Below are positions 17,067 to 25,969 of a stretch of 64,000 bases of DNA, one piece after another. The position numbers were made by a program, and so were the translations under genes. The notes beneath the pieces were generated by a model. The model was given only the letters and a program-made list of their open reading frames with translations, made no database searches and was not told the DNA's origin. Each line of letters starts with the position of its first letter. Positions within the stretch are counted from its first letter, which is position 1. The stretch comes from Paenibacillus sp. FSL R7-0345. Its GTDB lineage: Bacteria > Bacillota > Bacilli > Paenibacillales > Paenibacillaceae. The stretch is taken from positions 3,578,501-3,642,500 of the forward strand of contig NZ_CP152002.1 of NCBI RefSeq assembly GCF_038595055.1, given 5' to 3'.

Positions 17067-17325
17067 CGTAATAAATAGAAATTGTGCAATACATGTTGGA
17101 TGAAGAACAGGGGATCGCACCTCTTTGCACTGCGCCGAAATAAACCTATGGTTTTCCCGTTGTACGGTAAGGGATGTTTTTTTTGTGCAAATTTAAAGCA
17201 TTACAGTGTTATTTTAAAATGATTCGTGCATCGCTCTCATACAAATCCCATTTTTGAATTGATAAGCTATAACCAGGAAAGGCGATGTAAGCGTATACAG
17301 AATAACCTAAGGAGGAACACGCAGA
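17067..17325 (+). promoter_or_regulatory. Regulatory region: 30-bp motif (copy 2), -10 box and cre site
   Basis: The 259 bases before the SLH-enzyme gene hold no gene. The second copy of the motif is at 17211-17240 (ATTTTAAAAT, then TCGTGCATC and CTCAT). A -10 box TATAAC is at 17268-17273, 27 bases after the motif (25 in copy 1), again with no clear -35. TGTAAGCGTATACA at 17286-17299 matches the CcpA cre consensus at all but one defined position and lies just downstream of the expected transcription start. Activation by the motif-binding protein and catabolite repression by road-block are inferred. Confidence 0.65.
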
Positions 17326-20300
17326 ATGAGGAAAAAGATCTGGAGAAAGACACTTGCGGTTTCAATGGCAGGCGCGCTTGCGCTGTCCGTTATTGTCCCG
17401 GTGCCGTTTTCCAACCCGGTTCAGGCTGCTGCGGCAGCTGCAGCTCCGGCACAGGTAACCGCCGACTGGTACAAGACCTACCAGACGATGGACGGGGTAG
17501 GGGCAGCCTATGCGTATACGGATTCTATCCATATGCTGCAGCTGGCCACAGCCGGCCATCAGGATACGGTCAGGCATCTGCTGGATTTGACCTTCAGTGA
17601 AAAGGAAGGCACAGGCCATGACATTGTCCGGGTTATTATCGGCGACAACGGCGGTCTAACCACTACAGGAGCCACTGCGGCCAGTCCGGGGTTCAACCCA
17701 TTGACAGGACTGCTGGCAGATGTCAGCAAGCCCGGCTTCGATGTTGAAGGAAATGCGATTCCGATGCGGGGATCAGCAGGACAATACGGGTATAAAATCG
17801 AAGCCGAGAACCGCTATTATGACGGGAATACCGACAGCATCTGGCCTGTTGAACCTGAGCATGCTCCCGGTACGCTTGTCCCGGTACAGGATTTCGTCTG
17901 GGATTATCCATCGTGGAATGAGCCGATCGGCAATGATGACGGCGGCCCGACCAATCTTTTAAGCGCGCCGGGAGAAGCTCCTGTAGTCATAAAGAATTCG
18001 CCGCGTACCCGCAAGGAGCTGTTCGATGTGGATCAGGTCTGGACGATGCGGCAGGCCATGCAGTACGGTGTTAAGCAATTCTATGCATGTACCTGGACTG
18101 CACCTTACTGGATGAGCCAGTCTTCGACCAATACCCCAAGTAAAATCATCCGCAACGACACGGCTACCATAAACGGAAAGACAGTAAAAATCTATTATCA
18201 GGCCTATGCGGATTATCTCGTTAATTATATCCGCGGCATGTGGGAGCAATGGGGAATTCCCATTACACACATCAACCCCTTTAACGAGGTCGATCTGGCA
18301 GGCGGGACCGCCTCCTATGTAACCGAGCTGATCAACGGCTATATTGGCCCGACTCTGAAGAAGTCCATGCAGCCGGGCGGCGCCCTCTATGATATCCAGA
18401 ATCCTGACGGCAAGCTGATTGACTTCATTCCTCAGCTCGCAGCAGTAGACGGCACCAATCTCGGCGCGTCGCTCAGCAGAGGAGGGGAAGTATTCTCCCA
18501 GACCGACCCTGACAATGCGCTCGACAAAAATCCGTATCTCGACGTCTTTACGACCCACTTGTACGGTACGGTCGGCATAGGGACAGATGAGAACAAGCTG
18601 TACCATACGGGTGACTTCTCCCAGAATCCTCTTGATTATTCAAGAGACGGAAGCAAGTATCCCGAATATTTAACCAAGTATAAGCTGTGGCAGGCCGAAT
18701 TCATGAATCAGGATACCGCTGACGGATCAGCCGGCGCCTATACCCAGCGGTACGGCAATCAGAATATTAACGATGCTGTGCGCTGGTCGAATCTTATGAC
18801 CAATATGTTCAACAGCAACCCGGGTTTTAACGGCTTTGTCTGGTGGAGCATGTGGGATAGCAATGGTGCAGACGGCTCTGACCTGATCCGTTTCGTCACG
18901 ACCAACTCACAGCAGGAACCGGGACGTATCAGTACATTAACGGGTGAATATCGTCTGTTCAAGCGCTTTTACGGCTACGGGCATTTCTCCCGGTTTATGA
19001 ATCCCGGCGATGTCCGGTTTGATGTGACGCGTAATCCCGCCGCCGATATTAATGTTACCGGGTTCAAGAATCCGAATACCAATGATTACTCCATCACAGT
19101 TTCCAATGCCAGGAATGATGACAGTGTTCAGCCGCTTGAATTTAACTTAAAGGACTTTCCGGCAGGTACCAATAGTGTAACGGTGTTCCGTACTTCGGGC
19201 AGTGAAAATATGAAGAAGCTGACAGCCATTCCTGTTACGGACGGCAAGTTCGTCATTGACATCCCGTCCGCCAGCATCGTTACCCTCGTTCCGTCCCAGG
19301 GTACATTTGCCACATACAAGGGTCTTGAAAGCGAACGCGACATTTTCTCCAGCCTGGAGGCTGAAGGAAATGATAACGGCGTACCGGGTGACAGCGCAGG
19401 AAATGCCGGACGTGCGAACGAGGCCGTCTCGCTCGGTGATGGCGGATTCCTGGCCTACAAAAACCTGAACTTCGCCGACGGCTCCGCTAACGGCGGTGTT
19501 GTCCGCAGGCATTTGCTGTATCTGACTGCCCAGACGAAATCGGCCCATGGAGGAAAGCTTGCCGCTTATGTCCTTCCGGTAGGCACAGCAGTCAGCAGCA
19601 GTGCTGATGTCCTGTCCAAGGGGACGCGTGTAGCGGAAATTACAGTACCAGCCAATGAAATCTACGGCAAGTACCAGGATATGGTTGATACGGGTGATCT
19701 GAGCGCCTATGGCCATAAGGATCTGTACATGGTTGCCGAACCGAACGGAGCTGGCGGTACGATCACGATTGACCGTTTTCTGTTCGGAGCAAACGATTCC
19801 GACTGGAGTGTTGCCGCTAATAATTCGACAGTCTCCATTCCGGGGAACATTCTGCAGAATGGAGATTTCGATACAGCTACCTCCTCCACTACAGAGCATT
19901 GGTCCACGGGACGTTACAACAAGGGCACCTTTGAACCGTCTGTCACTGGACCGGCGTTAACGGCAGATACCATCCAGAGCTATTCGGGCCTGTCCCGTTA
20001 CCTGAAAAACAATGCCACCTCGAAGGTTGCCGGTTCCGCAAAAATAGCGGGACGCACCGACACAGCCGGGCAGTATGACGGAATGTGGCAGGATGTAACC
20101 GGTAAGCTGAACAAGGGCGAAAGCTATAACTTCAAGGGCTATTTCCTCTCTATGCTGAGCCGGCCGGAGAGCTATGATCTCGCCGCTGAGAATCCCGGTG
20201 ATGTGGAGGCTGCGCTGGTATTTTATGACCAGAACGGCAATCAGCTGGGCATAAGCGGGATCAATAACCGCGATATGCCTGAGCCGTATGCAGCCCGTGA

Positions 20301-23300
20301 GGCTGGTGATCCGGCTTACTGGAGCAACGGCAAATTTAACGGACGCATCCTGGAGGGCGGGCCGCTTACTTTAAGCTCCTTCCAGCCTGTAGACGTTAGG
20401 GTCGCAGACTGGCATGAGACGCCAAACCGGCCGTTTACCTACGACGAACCGGCAGGCACTGCCAAGGTACTACTGGCAGTATATGCAAAGGATGCCAACA
20501 TCCTGTATGCAGATCAGCTGTCGCTGACTCCAGAACGGGTAGCGTCATACAGTATCTTTATTGACGGCATTCAGCTATCCAATTTTGATGCAGCCAAATA
20601 CGAATACACGTATACCGTGTCCGGAAATGCCATACCGGAGGTTAAGGCTGTTTCCAGTGATCCTGCAGAAATCATCAGTATTTCACAGGCAGACAGTGCG
20701 CAGGGTACGGCAGTAGTCCGGTTTATAAAAGGGGAGAATGTTAAGACATATAGAATTACTTTCAGCACTAACGAGCTGATTTCATTTGCAGATGGTCTTC
20801 CGTCAGGCTGGGAAATTATGAATCCGTCAGATCCGCAGAGCGCCTTAAGCTTTAGCGCCGAAGGCGCCACGATTAAGACACTTAAAGGCGATACTGAATA
20901 TCCTGCCAGCCATAATATGCTGCAGTTTCCGGGTACTGCCGAAGGCAACTGGACGCTGACAGCAAAGCTGGTAGTGGATAAACCGCTGAATGATTCGTCC
21001 ATGGGGGAGAATTCCCAGGCCGGACTTGGCATCAGCCGGGTTTCGAGCGGTGAATTCTACCGGATCAATGCAAGAAAAGTAAGCGCGAATATTAAAGTCA
21101 ATAATTCGGGCAAAACAGGCAGCACCTCCTTTACCAACAATACCAATCAGACCAATTTGAGCGGAGTGAACTATTTCCTGCGCATTGTAAAGGAAGGGAA
21201 TGTCGTTCAGGGGTATTTCTCGACGAATAGCGGTTCCAGCTGGACCGCTATGGGCAGTCCGTCAACGTATACCCCGGAATTCTTTAAGGATGCAAGGGTA
21301 CAATTGTACGGAACCAATAACAGTGCTTCTACTGATTTCCAGGTAACCTTCACCAATGTGAATCTTCTCAAAACATCCGGAGGAACCGGCGGGGTCAGTG
21401 CGGATCAGCTGGCACTAGAAGAAGCAGCGGCACTGATCGGCAACCGGATTACAATTCCGGATACTGCCGGTGATGATGCAGCAGCACTGTTAGCCAAAGC
21501 ACAGGAATATCTGAACAACCATAAGGAGCTGAAGGCGCTTGAAGTAAAAGCTGCGCTCACCTACCAGAATGAGGCTTTCTCCCTAACGCTGTCCAAGGGC
21601 AGTGCAAGTGTATTGATCAGTCCGTTAACCATTGCGGAGGGTGTGAAAGCTGTAAGGGATTTTGAGGATCAGACGCTTCAGGGCTTCAAGCCCAAAGGCA
21701 GTGCAGGCGTAACGCTTACGTCTGTAAAAGAGACAAACCATACTCCAGGCGGAGCATATGCCCTGAAGGTAACCGGCAGAACAGCCAACTCCGACGGCCC
21801 GTCCGTTCATGTGAAGGATATGATTAAGACCGGTAATGCGTACAAGGCTGCCGTATGGGTTAAGCTGATTGAGCCCGCAAGCGCCCAGCTGAAGCTGACC
21901 GCACTGGTCAATGCTGATACGCCTTATTACATCAGCCTTTCAACCCAGACTGTAAGTACAACCGGAGATTGGGTCAAGCTGGAAGGCATCTACCGTTACC
22001 TGCACGATGATGTCACTCTATATGTAGAAAGCCCTAACAGTGCTACGGCTTCGTACTACATTGATGATTTCAGCTTCGAGGAAACAGGGCCGCCGGCATG
22101 GGGTGAGGGAAGCAAGCTTGAAGCTTCTGATCTGACGAGTACTGAAGTCACCTTGTCGTGGCCGGCAGCAACAGATGAAACTGGAGTCACCGGATACCGG
22201 ATTTATACGGGTGCTGGTTCAGACCCGGTTACTGTGAACGGGGATGAGCTTACTGTATCAGACGCTGTATACCGTTATCAGCTTACCGGATTGCTTCCGA
22301 ATACCCTGTATAGCTTCAAGGTAGAAGCAGGGGATGCAGACGGCAACTGGAGTACGGACGGACCTTCTATTACAGTAACAATTCTGCCTACTTCCGATAC
22401 CACACCGCCGGTATGGCAGGAAGGCAGTACGCTTGAAGCCTCCGGCGTTACCGACACGGAATTAACGTTGACATGGTCGGCAACAGCAACCGACGAAAGT
22501 GGAATCTCCGCTTACAGAATTACTAACAGTGTTGACGACAAGCCGGTTACAGTTACAGATGCCGTATACACGGAGACTGTATCCGGGGCAGTATACCATT
22601 ATCAGGTCAAGGGCTTAACACCTGATACGAAATATATCTTTACCGTAGAAGCCGGGGATACCGGGGGGAATTGGAGCACCGGCGGACCATCCGTTTCGGC
22701 TGCTACCCTGCCGTCTGCGGATACGATCCCGCCTTCATGGCCTGCAGGCAGCAAGCTTCAAGCCGCCGGGGTAACCACTTCCGGGCTTACCCTGACATGG
22801 GACAATGCGGCTGATGATAAAGCGGTCACAGCATACAAGATCTTCAGGGGTGCTGAGGAAATCGCAGCGCTGTCTGGAACGGCACACCGCTATGAGGTGT
22901 CCGGTCTTTTAGCCGGTACCGGATATGAATTCTCAGTCCAAGCCGGTGATGCGGCAGGCAACTGGAGCATAGACGGTCCTAGCCTTACTGTGACCACGCT
23001 GAACAACAGCGGAGGGCCATCGGGTCCGGAGCCCACACCAACACCAATACCGACACCAATACCAACACCGACACCGGTAACCGGAGCAACTCCGGGCACC
23101 GCACCGGGAACAGCAACACCGCCGCCGGCAGCAACGAAGACACCTGCACCTTCAAGCGGCTTTGAAGACTTGGGCAGTAAATATAGCTGGGCTTCCGAGG
23201 CTATAAACGAGTTGTATGCGGAAGGAATCATTAAAGGCACATCCGATACAACGTTTAGTCCGGGGAGTAATATCACAAGAGCGGACTTTGTAGTGCTGCT

Positions 23301-23700
23301 GGTACGCGCTCTAGGCCTCGAAGTGGAAGCCGGCTCCAATTTCGCAGATGTTAGTCAAGGGACCTACTATTATGAAGCATTAGGGATTGCCAAGCAGCTG
23401 GGAATCATTAATGGCACAGACGGCAACAGCTTTAATCCAAAAGGCGAAATCTCCAGGCAGGATATGATGGTCATTGCAGCCAGAGCGTTGAAAGCAGTGA
23501 ACAAGTTATCCGCCAGCGGCAATGCCGGGGATTTGAGCAGCTTCACAGATGGAGCGAAGGTCGCTAAATACGCTGTTGAAAGCGTAGCCGCTCTGATTAA
23601 GGAAGAGATCGTCACAGGAGACGGGAAATTCATCAACCCGGCCGGTACAGCCACCAGGGCTGAAGCCGCTGTAATGATCTTCCGTATCCTCAAAAAGTAA
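17326..23700 (+). CDS. Cell-surface multidomain GH30 xylanase-like enzyme with CBM22-like, Fn3 and SLH domains
   Basis: A 2124-residue surface enzyme. A signal peptide ends near residue 36. The GH30-like catalytic part (about 45-656) has candidate acid/base Glu321 (NPFNEVD) and nucleophile Glu458 (LWQAEFMNQ). Beta-rich modules follow: a carbohydrate-binding-like region (about 660-1080), a cadherin-like strand repeat, and a concanavalin-like domain (about 1150-1350). A helical linker leads to a CBM22-like module (about 1438-1586), three Fn3 repeats (about 1588-1895), a Pro/Thr linker (about 1897-1945) and three SLH domains to the end. SLH domains bind pyruvylated wall polymer, so the enzyme should stay on the cell surface. 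The CBM22 and the locus point to xylan; the GH30 subfamily is uncertain. AAGGAGG precedes ATG. Confidence 0.9.
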   Translation: MRKKIWRKTLAVSMAGALALSVIVPVPFSNPVQAAAAAAAPAQVTADWYKTYQTMDGVGAAYAYTDSIHMLQLATAGHQDTVRHLLDLTFSEKEGTGHDIVRVIIGDNGGLTTTGATAASPGFNPLTGLLADVSKPGFDVEGNAIPMRGSAGQYGYKIEAENRYYDGNTDSIWPVEPEHAPGTLVPVQDFVWDYPSWNEPIGNDDGGPTNLLSAPGEAPVVIKNSPRTRKELFDVDQVWTMRQAMQYGVKQFYACTWTAPYWMSQSSTNTPSKIIRNDTATINGKTVKIYYQAYADYLVNYIRGMWEQWGIPITHINPFNEVDLAGGTASYVTELINGYIGPTLKKSMQPGGALYDIQNPDGKLIDFIPQLAAVDGTNLGASLSRGGEVFSQTDPDNALDKNPYLDVFTTHLYGTVGIGTDENKLYHTGDFSQNPLDYSRDGSKYPEYLTKYKLWQAEFMNQDTADGSAGAYTQRYGNQNINDAVRWSNLMTNMFNSNPGFNGFVWWSMWDSNGADGSDLIRFVTTNSQQEPGRISTLTGEYRLFKRFYGYGHFSRFMNPGDVRFDVTRNPAADINVTGFKNPNTNDYSITVSNARNDDSVQPLEFNLKDFPAGTNSVTVFRTSGSENMKKLTAIPVTDGKFVIDIPSASIVTLVPSQGTFATYKGLESERDIFSSLEAEGNDNGVPGDSAGNAGRANEAVSLGDGGFLAYKNLNFADGSANGGVVRRHLLYLTAQTKSAHGGKLAAYVLPVGTAVSSSADVLSKGTRVAEITVPANEIYGKYQDMVDTGDLSAYGHKDLYMVAEPNGAGGTITIDRFLFGANDSDWSVAANNSTVSIPGNILQNGDFDTATSSTTEHWSTGRYNKGTFEPSVTGPALTADTIQSYSGLSRYLKNNATSKVAGSAKIAGRTDTAGQYDGMWQDVTGKLNKGESYNFKGYFLSMLSRPESYDLAAENPGDVEAALVFYDQNGNQLGISGINNRDMPEPYAAREAGDPAYWSNGKFNGRILEGGPLTLSSFQPVDVRVADWHETPNRPFTYDEPAGTAKVLLAVYAKDANILYADQLSLTPERVASYSIFIDGIQLSNFDAAKYEYTYTVSGNAIPEVKAVSSDPAEIISISQADSAQGTAVVRFIKGENVKTYRITFSTNELISFADGLPSGWEIMNPSDPQSALSFSAEGATIKTLKGDTEYPASHNMLQFPGTAEGNWTLTAKLVVDKPLNDSSMGENSQAGLGISRVSSGEFYRINARKVSANIKVNNSGKTGSTSFTNNTNQTNLSGVNYFLRIVKEGNVVQGYFSTNSGSSWTAMGSPSTYTPEFFKDARVQLYGTNNSASTDFQVTFTNVNLLKTSGGTGGVSADQLALEEAAALIGNRITIPDTAGDDAAALLAKAQEYLNNHKELKALEVKAALTYQNEAFSLTLSKGSASVLISPLTIAEGVKAVRDFEDQTLQGFKPKGSAGVTLTSVKETNHTPGGAYALKVTGRTANSDGPSVHVKDMIKTGNAYKAAVWVKLIEPASAQLKLTALVNADTPYYISLSTQTVSTTGDWVKLEGIYRYLHDDVTLYVESPNSATASYYIDDFSFEETGPPAWGEGSKLEASDLTSTEVTLSWPAATDETGVTGYRIYTGAGSDPVTVNGDELTVSDAVYRYQLTGLLPNTLYSFKVEAGDADGNWSTDGPSITVTILPTSDTTPPVWQEGSTLEASGVTDTELTLTWSATATDESGISAYRITNSVDDKPVTVTDAVYTETVSGAVYHYQVKGLTPDTKYIFTVEAGDTGGNWSTGGPSVSAATLPSADTIPPSWPAGSKLQAAGVTTSGLTLTWDNAADDKAVTAYKIFRGAEEIAALSGTAHRYEVSGLLAGTGYEFSVQAGDAAGNWSIDGPSLTVTTLNNSGGPSGPEPTPTPIPTPIPTPTPVTGATPGTAPGTATPPPAATKTPAPSSGFEDLGSKYSWASEAINELYAEGIIKGTSDTTFSPGSNITRADFVVLLVRALGLEVEAGSNFADVSQGTYYYEALGIAKQLGIINGTDGNSFNPKGEISRQDMMVIAARALKAVNKLSASGNAGDLSSFTDGAKVAKYAVESVAALIKEEIVTGDGKFINPAGTATRAEAAVMIFRILKK

Positions 23701-23714
23701 GCAGTTGAAATACG

Positions 23715-23766
23715 CAGCACAAGAAATCCCCTCACGGCGCCGGCCGGAGGGGATTTCTTGTGCTGC
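23715..23766. terminator. Very long bidirectional terminator hairpin
   Basis: A 19-bp perfect stem, CAGCACAAGAAATCCCCTC paired with its complement around a GC-rich 13-base loop. It lies between the convergent SLH-enzyme and AraC genes and can serve both strands. Confidence 0.75.
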
Positions 23767-23819
23767 TGATGTTTCAGTTAATAGAATTCTTTTAACGGAC
23801 GTTTAATGCATAAATCATT

Positions 23820-24602
23820 TTACGTTGCCTTGATATGGCTGACTCCTATATGCTTTTGAAAATTTTTGGGCGTTTGCCCGGTTATCTGCTTAAATTGCCT
23901 GCAAAAGTGCTCTACATTCTGATATCCGCACCGGGAGGCAACCTCGCCGATACTCTGGGCATTATGAATTAAATATTCCTTTGCCATACGGACCCGGCTG
24001 TTGATGACATCATCAATGCAGGAGATGCCGAATGTTTTTTTGTAGATGCTTTGGAGATAACCCGGACTGATCCGGAGAAATTCAGCCATCATGGAGACCG
24101 TCCAGTATTCTCCGGGATTATTTTGGATGGCGGTACGCAATTTCAGCAGCTTGTAGTATTGGGGCGTAATCTTATCCTGGAAGTAGGACTCCAGAAGCTT
24201 GTTAAATAACGCCCTCAGCAGAAGATCGACAGAGGATTCCTTGCAATCCAGACTGAAATTCTGCTCAATGATAAGCAGCTCCAGCAGCTTCCGGCAATAT
24301 TCCGGATTACTGAGGCCAAAGGGAACACCGAACGGAAGAGGGGATTCTGTAATATAAGCTTCAGTTGCCTCGAAGCGGAGCCAGTCATTAACGAATCGAC
24401 CGGTACTGGCCCGGTAATAGACCTTTTGCTGCGGACGATAGAGGATTGCGCTGTGGGCAGGGTACTCCTTAAGCACGCCATTAACCCAGAACATTGCCGG
24501 GGTCTTGGTGATTACCAGTAGCCAATGATGGCCCGCCGGAACATCTATAACAAAATTGCCCGGGTGCGTGGTGTTACACTCAACAAAGTGAATATGGGCC
24601 AT
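23820..24602 (-). CDS. AraC-family regulator
   Basis: A 260-residue regulator. The N-terminal sensor domain contains HHWLLVITKTPAMFWVNG, reminiscent of cupin-like AraC ligand domains. The C-terminal AraC domain covers about residues 150-250 (MAEFLRISPGYLQSIYKKTFG ... VASRCGYQNVEHFCRQFKQITGQTPKNF). GGGGAGGT is placed 7 bases before ATG. It starts 15 bases after the stop of the GH8 gene on the same strand, so the two are almost certainly cotranscribed and it may regulate the GH8 and GH43 units. Confidence 0.88.
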   Translation of the reverse strand: MAHIHFVECNTTHPGNFVIDVPAGHHWLLVITKTPAMFWVNGVLKEYPAHSAILYRPQQKVYYRASTGRFVNDWLRFEATEAYITESPLPFGVPFGLSNPEYCRKLLELLIIEQNFSLDCKESSVDLLLRALFNKLLESYFQDKITPQYYKLLKLRTAIQNNPGEYWTVSMMAEFLRISPGYLQSIYKKTFGISCIDDVINSRVRMAKEYLIHNAQSIGEVASRCGYQNVEHFCRQFKQITGQTPKNFQKHIGVSHIKAT

Positions 24603-24617
24603 CTTGACACCTCCCCT

Positions 24618-25763
24618 TTACCTATAGATGCGATAGTGTCCGCTAAGAGCCAGCATGGTGAAAAAGTACAGGCAATTGTCATAATACCGGCGGTCTCCGG
24701 TGCGCAGCGGTGTATCCCAGAATAGTTTCACATAGTATTCCGCATCAGGTCCGTCGGCAGCGAGTGAAGCCATGGCCAATGTTGCCAGCAGGCCGACCGG
24801 ATGCAGGGACTTCTCCTCAAAAGGCTGCCCGTCTATGGTGTAGCGGCGGTAATCGGCAACCTCGATGTCCCGGAAGAAGGCCTGAATCCGGTTCGATTGC
24901 TCCACCTGCCAAGGATCACAGCGGTACCATTCATAGTCAAGCCCGATATTCGCCGCCACCCGGTAAGCATCACTGAAGAAATGGCGGAAGTCCCCGTGCG
25001 GCTGAGGCTCAGCCGGAGTTCCGTCGAAGTTGGCGTATTCGGGTGACAGCCCCGTTTCAGGATGACATGCCTTGTGCAGATAAGCTCTGCTGCCGGCTGC
25101 AGCTTCTTTCCAGAAAGCCCTGTCCTGTTCATCCGCCTGCAGGGCAAACAATTCATAGAAATGCGGCAAATGATAAGAAGGATCACTAAACGGGGTTTCC
25201 GGAACAAATTTAATCAGCCGGGTTGCCGGATCCCACATCGGATCGCCTTCACCGTCTTCTCCTTTATGAATACAAGCCCGCAGTATGATTCTGGCCTGCT
25301 CGGAATAGTTGAACGGCTCGGCACCGTCACCCCAGCGGTTGGAAGCAAAGAACAGGGCCATTGCAAAGAACTCTTCTCCGTCCGGCGCCGGGCCCGGTGA
25401 CAGCCGGGTTCCGTCCAGTTTGCAGTGCCAGGCGAAATAGTCCTTGTAACGGCCTTCCGTATGCTGCATATGCACCTTGGCAAATTTCCAGAGCCGGTCA
25501 AATTCCTCTTTTTTATTCATCTGGACAGCCATCATCATTCCGTAAGACATGCCCTCTGTACGCACATCCGTATTGCCTGTATCTACGATGTAGCCCTTGT
25601 CTTCGCCCATAGTATGGTAGAAGCGGACATCACCGGCTCCGTAAAACAGCTCGTTCCAGGTATCCTCCAGCCTTTTGCGGATGAGCTCTTCCGGTACTCC
25701 TATCTCTCTAAACAAGCTTCTATATTCCCCGGTATAAAAGGAGCCTTCATTAAGATTTTTCAT
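24618..25763 (-). CDS. GH8 reducing-end xylose-releasing exo-oligoxylanase (Rex)
   Basis: A 381-residue intracellular enzyme that releases xylose from the reducing end of xylo-oligosaccharides. The catalytic acid is Glu70 in VRTEGMSYG, the same number as in Bacillus halodurans Rex (BH2105), and the base is Asp265 in HFFSDAYR. The pattern PAPDGEEFFAMALFFASNRWGDG is characteristic of Rex proteins. The whole sequence is close to that family in length (about 388) and lacks a signal peptide, which separates it from secreted GH8 cellulases. It is transcribed away from the GH43 genes and together with the AraC gene downstream. Confidence 0.93.
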   Translation of the reverse strand: MKNLNEGSFYTGEYRSLFREIGVPEELIRKRLEDTWNELFYGAGDVRFYHTMGEDKGYIVDTGNTDVRTEGMSYGMMMAVQMNKKEEFDRLWKFAKVHMQHTEGRYKDYFAWHCKLDGTRLSPGPAPDGEEFFAMALFFASNRWGDGAEPFNYSEQARIILRACIHKGEDGEGDPMWDPATRLIKFVPETPFSDPSYHLPHFYELFALQADEQDRAFWKEAAAGSRAYLHKACHPETGLSPEYANFDGTPAEPQPHGDFRHFFSDAYRVAANIGLDYEWYRCDPWQVEQSNRIQAFFRDIEVADYRRYTIDGQPFEEKSLHPVGLLATLAMASLAADGPDAEYYVKLFWDTPLRTGDRRYYDNCLYFFTMLALSGHYRIYR

Positions 25764-25821
25764 AACAATCCCCCGTCAGCTATTATTTTCGAAAAGTATA
25801 ACATAAGCCACGCTGAAGAAA

Positions 25822-25835
25822 TTAAAGCGTTTTCT
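25822..25835. promoter_or_regulatory. cre-like site between the GH8 and GH43 units
   Basis: TTAAAGCGTTTTCT matches the CcpA consensus TGWNANCGNTNWCA except at two outer positions. It lies in the divergent promoter region 25764-25969. A -10-like TATAAT is at 25930-25935 on the + strand. Confidence 0.5.
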
Positions 25836-25969
25836 TTAAAAAGTATAGGAGTTTTGTGCACCAGCAGATTGTGAGGATAGATCAATTCTGAGTGTTCATC
25901 TGTCATGGACTTCGCTAAAAAGGTCTGACTATAATCGATATGAATCATTCACGAAATGGAGCGGATAAA

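Noticed and set aside
23030..23110. Short tandem repeats (ACACCAATACCGACACC-like), CRISPR-like at first sight
   Set aside because: They encode the Pro/Thr linker of the SLH enzyme in frame; there are no regular spacers.
23715..23766. Long inverted repeat as an insertion-sequence end
   Set aside because: It is a single hairpin between convergent genes with a short loop; terminator function explains it.
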